From positions 1-7,663 of the forward strand of contig CAYGXU010000137.1 of NCBI GenBank assembly GCA_964353875.1: DNA of 7,663 bases. The letters are read 5' to 3'. Position numbers and translations under genes: made by a program. This DNA is from MGNI01 sp964353875 (GTDB lineage: Bacteria > Chloroflexota > Anaerolineae > Anaerolineales > E44-bin32). Position 1 is the first letter of the stretch. The number at the start of each line of letters is the position of its first letter. The notes beneath the pieces are model-generated. The model was not told the DNA's origin and did not search any database. It was given only the letters and a program-made list of their open reading frames with translations. Positions 5,308 through 7,663 of this stretch are shown here, piece by piece.

Positions 5308-6954
5308 TTATGGGGTGAGTTTGCCTTCCGGAGGTTTTTTATGATGGATGAGAACATCCACAGTGAGCGCTAGAGCTGCGCTGGACACTGCACTATGGAT
5401 GGCGGCTTTCTGCACACTGGCAACATCCTGAATACCATCATCCTGCATCGAGACGATTTCCCCTCGCAGGATGTCGTAGCCAAATCCTGGTCCGGCCCTT
5501 TTGATCCGCGCCAGAATACTGCCTGGATCAAGGTTAACGTTAATCAGCATGGTGCGCAGAGGCGCTTCCATCGCATGATATAGAATTTGATAAGCGACCT
5601 TTTCATCCTCGCCATCGCTTTGTGAGATCTTCTCTTTCAACTTCGGTTGGCAAGAGAGCCACGCGATCCCACCTCCAGGGACGATCCCGTCATCCATCGC
5701 GCCGCGCAAGGCTTTGACCGAGCGTTCTGCCAACTCTTTACGGGCTTCTACCTCGGGTTTCGTAGCCCCGCCTACATAGAGAGTGGCTGATCCGCCCATC
5801 AATCTGCCGAGCCTCTCAAGGATCGATTTGGTTTGCTCCGCATCGTCTGTGGCATGGTAGGTGTGTTTGAGTTGAGCGACATGCGTTCGAAGCTGGGTGG
5901 CATCACCCTCCCCGCGCAGGATGCCGAAGTGGGTCTTGGTCGCCCATGCTTTATGCGCATGGCCAAAATCCTCTGCCTTTACATTCTGCAGAGTCTCCCC
6001 AGCTTCCTTGGAAAACGGGCGGCCGCCGGTCAGGATTGCCAGGTCTTGCATGGCGGCGATGATCTTATCGATGGTTGCCCCAGGGATTTTCACGCCGATG
6101 AGTTGCAGCTTTTGTACATTTTTATTTGCGGTCAGGAGAAGGCCCACCGCCTTATCGGAGAGCTTGGCTGCAACAATCATCAGATTTCTGTAGCCAGCCT
6201 TTACAGCTACGTTAAGGGCGGGGAGAAGCTCTTGCGGTTCCTCGATGACCAAGTCGGTGATGAGGATCGCCGCCTCGGGCAGTTCAGCTTTCAAGTTCGG
6301 CCAACCAGCCAGCATTTGCTGCGAGACAATCCCCGATTCCCAATAGGTGCCTTCTACATATTCACGACCCATTTCTCGACTCTGGCCGGAACGGATTTCA
6401 ACCAACCCATAGGGTCCCACAATATCCATGATCTCCTGAAGCAGCACTGCTATTTCGGGATCAGTACAGGTGGAGCGGGCAATCTGGGCCAGTTGTTTGG
6501 TGTTATCGATGCGAACTGTCTGCGTGTTTAGGTGCTCGAGAATGAGTCGCAAACCGATTTCGAGATGTTTACGTAATAGCATTGGATTGCCTCCGCTGGC
6601 AAGGTAGCGAAGGGCATGGTTATAGATCGACTGGAAAAGGACTGCTGCGGTGGCGGTGCCATCCCCGACTCTTTCATACAGATTCCAGAGCATTTGGCGG
6701 ACAAACATGGCGCCCATGTCGGCGTCACGATCCTTGAGCTGGATGATGCGTCGCGCGATCACGCCGCCGTTATCGAGCAATTCGGGAGGCTTATTCGATG
6801 GACTTTTTTCAATCGCCACAATGCCGGGCAGAGGACCCAGGGTCGGTCTGACAGCATTCACCAGGGCATTCATGCCGCGCTGGAAAGCTTGCTGGGTGGC
6901 AGGCTGGAAAAGGACGCGCTTGGTATGAGATTTTTGCTGGATAGGCTCGCTCAA
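5308..6954 (-). CDS. Divergent GroEL-like (group I) chaperonin
   Basis: This is a full-length chaperonin of 548 residues, the size of GroEL. All three domains align: equatorial (about 1-145 and 420-535), intermediate and apical (about 200-385). Nucleotide-binding features are kept: TLGP (38-41), GDGTATA (97-103, with Asp98 as E. coli Asp87), PGGG (426-429) and GIQD (Asp510 as Asp495). The catalytic Asp398 is not kept. In a gap-free alignment through GGATKPEVEARKELAER its place is Arg411. In the apical groove Tyr199, Tyr203 and Phe204 become Ile209, Gln213 and Met214, while Leu234 and Leu237 are conserved. The GGM tail is absent and the protein ends in PPEGKLTP. The start is TTG with a strong GGAGAGGG site (6967-6960); the next Met (28) would cut into the fold. 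No groES is in the window. It is probably a specialised paralogue that binds ATP but hydrolyses it poorly, paired with the downstream propeller protein. Confidence 0.85.
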   Translation of the reverse strand: MSEPIQQKSHTKRVLFQPATQQAFQRGMNALVNAVRPTLGPLPGIVAIEKSPSNKPPELLDNGGVIARRIIQLKDRDADMGAMFVRQMLWNLYERVGDGTATAAVLFQSIYNHALRYLASGGNPMLLRKHLEIGLRLILEHLNTQTVRIDNTKQLAQIARSTCTDPEIAVLLQEIMDIVGPYGLVEIRSGQSREMGREYVEGTYWESGIVSQQMLAGWPNLKAELPEAAILITDLVIEEPQELLPALNVAVKAGYRNLMIVAAKLSDKAVGLLLTANKNVQKLQLIGVKIPGATIDKIIAAMQDLAILTGGRPFSKEAGETLQNVKAEDFGHAHKAWATKTHFGILRGEGDATQLRTHVAQLKHTYHATDDAEQTKSILERLGRLMGGSATLYVGGATKPEVEARKELAERSVKALRGAMDDGIVPGGGIAWLSCQPKLKEKISQSDGEDEKVAYQILYHAMEAPLRTMLINVNLDPGSILARIKRAGPGFGYDILRGEIVSMQDDGIQDVASVQKAAIHSAVSSAALALTVDVLIHHKKPPEGKLTP

Positions 6955-6959
6955 TTTTA

Positions 6960-6967
6960 CCCTCTCC
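6960..6967 (-). promoter_or_regulatory. Strong ribosome binding site supporting a TTG start
   Basis: GGAGAGGG lies 5 nt before TTG 6954-6952 and is the best Shine-Dalgarno match in the window. It decides the TTG start of the chaperonin, since no ATG lies before codon 28. Confidence 0.7.
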
Positions 6968-6979
6968 GATTTTTTAATG

Positions 6980-6994
6980 TTCTCTTATAGAGAA
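6980..6994. promoter_or_regulatory. Palindrome in the chaperonin leader, possible operator
   Basis: TTCTCT-TAT-AGAGAA is a perfect 6-bp inverted repeat 26-40 bp before the chaperonin start. On the minus strand it contains TATAAG, a fair -10 box, but there is no -35 hexamer at the right distance. It is not the CIRCE operator (TTAGCACTC-N9-GAGTGCTAA). A second small hairpin, AACCCA/TGGGTT, lies at 7001-7023. Confidence 0.3.
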
Positions 6995-7355
6995 AGGATC
7001 AACCCAGGGATTGGCGATGGGTTCTTTTGCGGACCGAGAATGACGATCGCAAATTATCAAATATTCGCCCTTAGCTCGAAATCATACTTGCTCATTTGGA
7101 GATGCGATATTCCAGACGCTAAATAGAAGCCGATCAATCCATATTTGTCTTTCAGTCAATGATCGTATTCGCGCAGGCAAAGACCCTGAAGATCTATTTT
7201 GCACTCCAAACTTGCCTTTCAAGTGCAAATTTCGCTGCAAATTCAACCGCTTGTTTTGCCACGAAGGCCTTTAGGATTTGCATCTGCAGGCAAGGCTAAG
7301 TAGCTGGCCATGGCGGTCGATCGCAACAACGACGGATAAAAATTAATCATGATTA
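6995..7355. other. Upstream region of the chaperonin operon without a clear gene
   Basis: I find no convincing gene here. It contains the hairpin AACCCA/TGGGTT (7001-7023), the inverted repeat TTTGCACT/AGTGCAAA (7198-7229) and a 29-codon minus-strand frame (7283-7194) with helical-looking residues but no ribosome binding site. No convincing sigma70 promoter pair was found by eye. Confidence 0.4.
7198..7229. repeat. Inverted repeat, faintly CIRCE-like
   Basis: TTTGCACT (7198-7205) and AGTGCAAA (7222-7229) are perfect inverted copies with a 16-nt spacer. The half-site resembles the CIRCE half-site TTAGCACT, but the spacer is too long (11 expected for these 8-mers) and the site is about 245 bp from the chaperonin start. 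A regulatory role is speculative. Confidence 0.3.
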
Positions 7356-7447
7356 TGTCATCCTAAGGAGCGTAGCGACGAAGGATCCCTGAGATAGCAC
7401 TTTTTATTGGATCATCTTAGGGATTCTTCGCTCCGCTCAGAATGACA
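7356..7447. repeat. MITE-like 92-bp inverted-repeat element flanked by TA
   Basis: The ends are TGTCATCCTAAGGAGCG on the left and, inverted, TGTCATTCTGAGCGGAGCG on the right. The arms are about 38 bp, imperfect (one 3-nt indel plus substitutions), around a short A/T-rich centre. TA dinucleotides lie on both sides (7354-7355 and 7448-7449), as expected for a TA target duplication of the IS630/Tc1-mariner type. There is no coding capacity. Elements with TGTCATCCTGAGCGAAGCG ends are widespread in environmental bacterial genomes, in my recollection notably Chloroflexota. As RNA it would fold into a long hairpin on either strand. Confidence 0.65.
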
Positions 7448-7449
7448 TA

Positions 7450-7663
7450 TCGAATCAGCCCCTTAATTTTCGGGCGCGATTTTCAAGGTAGTTATTCTAT
7501 ATTGATTGAAGCGAATACTTGAGCTTTTATCAATTGCATCTCTGCTTTTGTGCTCTGGTTTCTCTAATACCGGTCTATTATACTGCTATTAGAAGGCTTC
7601 CCCTGAAGACGAGCGAGAATTAATGATGGTGTTTCAGTCGTAAACAGTATAAAATGCGGAAGC
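7450..7663. other. AT-rich end of the window without a gene
   Basis: I see no open frame of note. A perfect TATAAT occurs on the minus strand at 7582-7577 but has no -35 partner, and it lies about 620 bp from the nearest minus-strand gene with the MITE-like element in between. Confidence 0.3.

Noticed and set aside
5833..6531. Plus-strand 232-codon frame inside the chaperonin gene
   Set aside because: It is a shadow: the minus strand over the same stretch encodes the GroEL apical and intermediate domains.
6757..6774. Loss of the second catalytic Asp (Asp52 of E. coli GroEL)
   Set aside because: LLDNGG against TKDGV needs a one-residue indel, so either Asp61 or Asn62 may be the equivalent; loss cannot be claimed.
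7198..7229. HrcA/CIRCE operator for the chaperonin
   Set aside because: The half-sites are only similar to CIRCE, the spacer is too long, and the position is about 245 bp from the start.
7356..7447. CRISPR repeat or tRNA-like structure
   Set aside because: There is a single inverted repeat with no spaced direct repeats, and no cloverleaf or CCA-type end.

Overview
The window looks like one scaffold from a bacterium of roughly 50% GC. It contains exactly 100 Ns (3059-3158), so it is a draft or metagenome assembly. Chloroflexota (Ktedonobacteria- or Anaerolineae-like) is my best guess. The reasons are tandem c-di-AMP receptor-family genes outside an obvious Firmicutes context, a cytosolic Asp-box propeller, an extra divergent chaperonin, and a small inverted repeat of the TGTCATCCTGAG type. 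This placement is inference, not proof.

Layout: (1) 1-1835 (+) holds the two subunits of a family I (glutaconate-type) CoA-transferase. The catalytic glutamate is present in subunit B. (2) 2116-3761 (+) is a tight three-gene unit: two PII-like proteins of the cyclic-di-AMP receptor family (PstA/DarA, DUF970) followed by an MFS transporter interrupted by the N gap. The two receptor paralogues have decayed in complementary ways. Copy 1 has lost the ligand-loop signature, and copy 2 keeps it but lacks the segment before the last strand. (3) 3762-4344 is a gene graveyard. It has the 3' end of a URO-D-family gene on the minus strand and the 3' end of a GH31 glycosidase on the plus strand. They meet head to head at a palindromic junction, as if one deletion removed the 5' parts of two divergent genes. 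(4) 4345-6954 (-) is a two-gene operon: a divergent GroEL-like chaperonin followed 15-17 bp later by a cytosolic Asp-box beta-propeller protein. The chaperonin keeps nucleotide-binding signatures, but the position of the catalytic Asp398 of E. coli GroEL is Arg. (5) 6955-7663 is non-coding as far as I can see. It has a short palindrome close to the chaperonin start, a longer inverted repeat, and a 92-bp MITE-like element flanked by TA.

The strongest candidates for something undescribed are the chaperonin/propeller operon, with a chaperonin predicted to bind but barely hydrolyse ATP, and the paired, complementarily degenerate c-di-AMP receptor-like proteins placed directly before a transporter.
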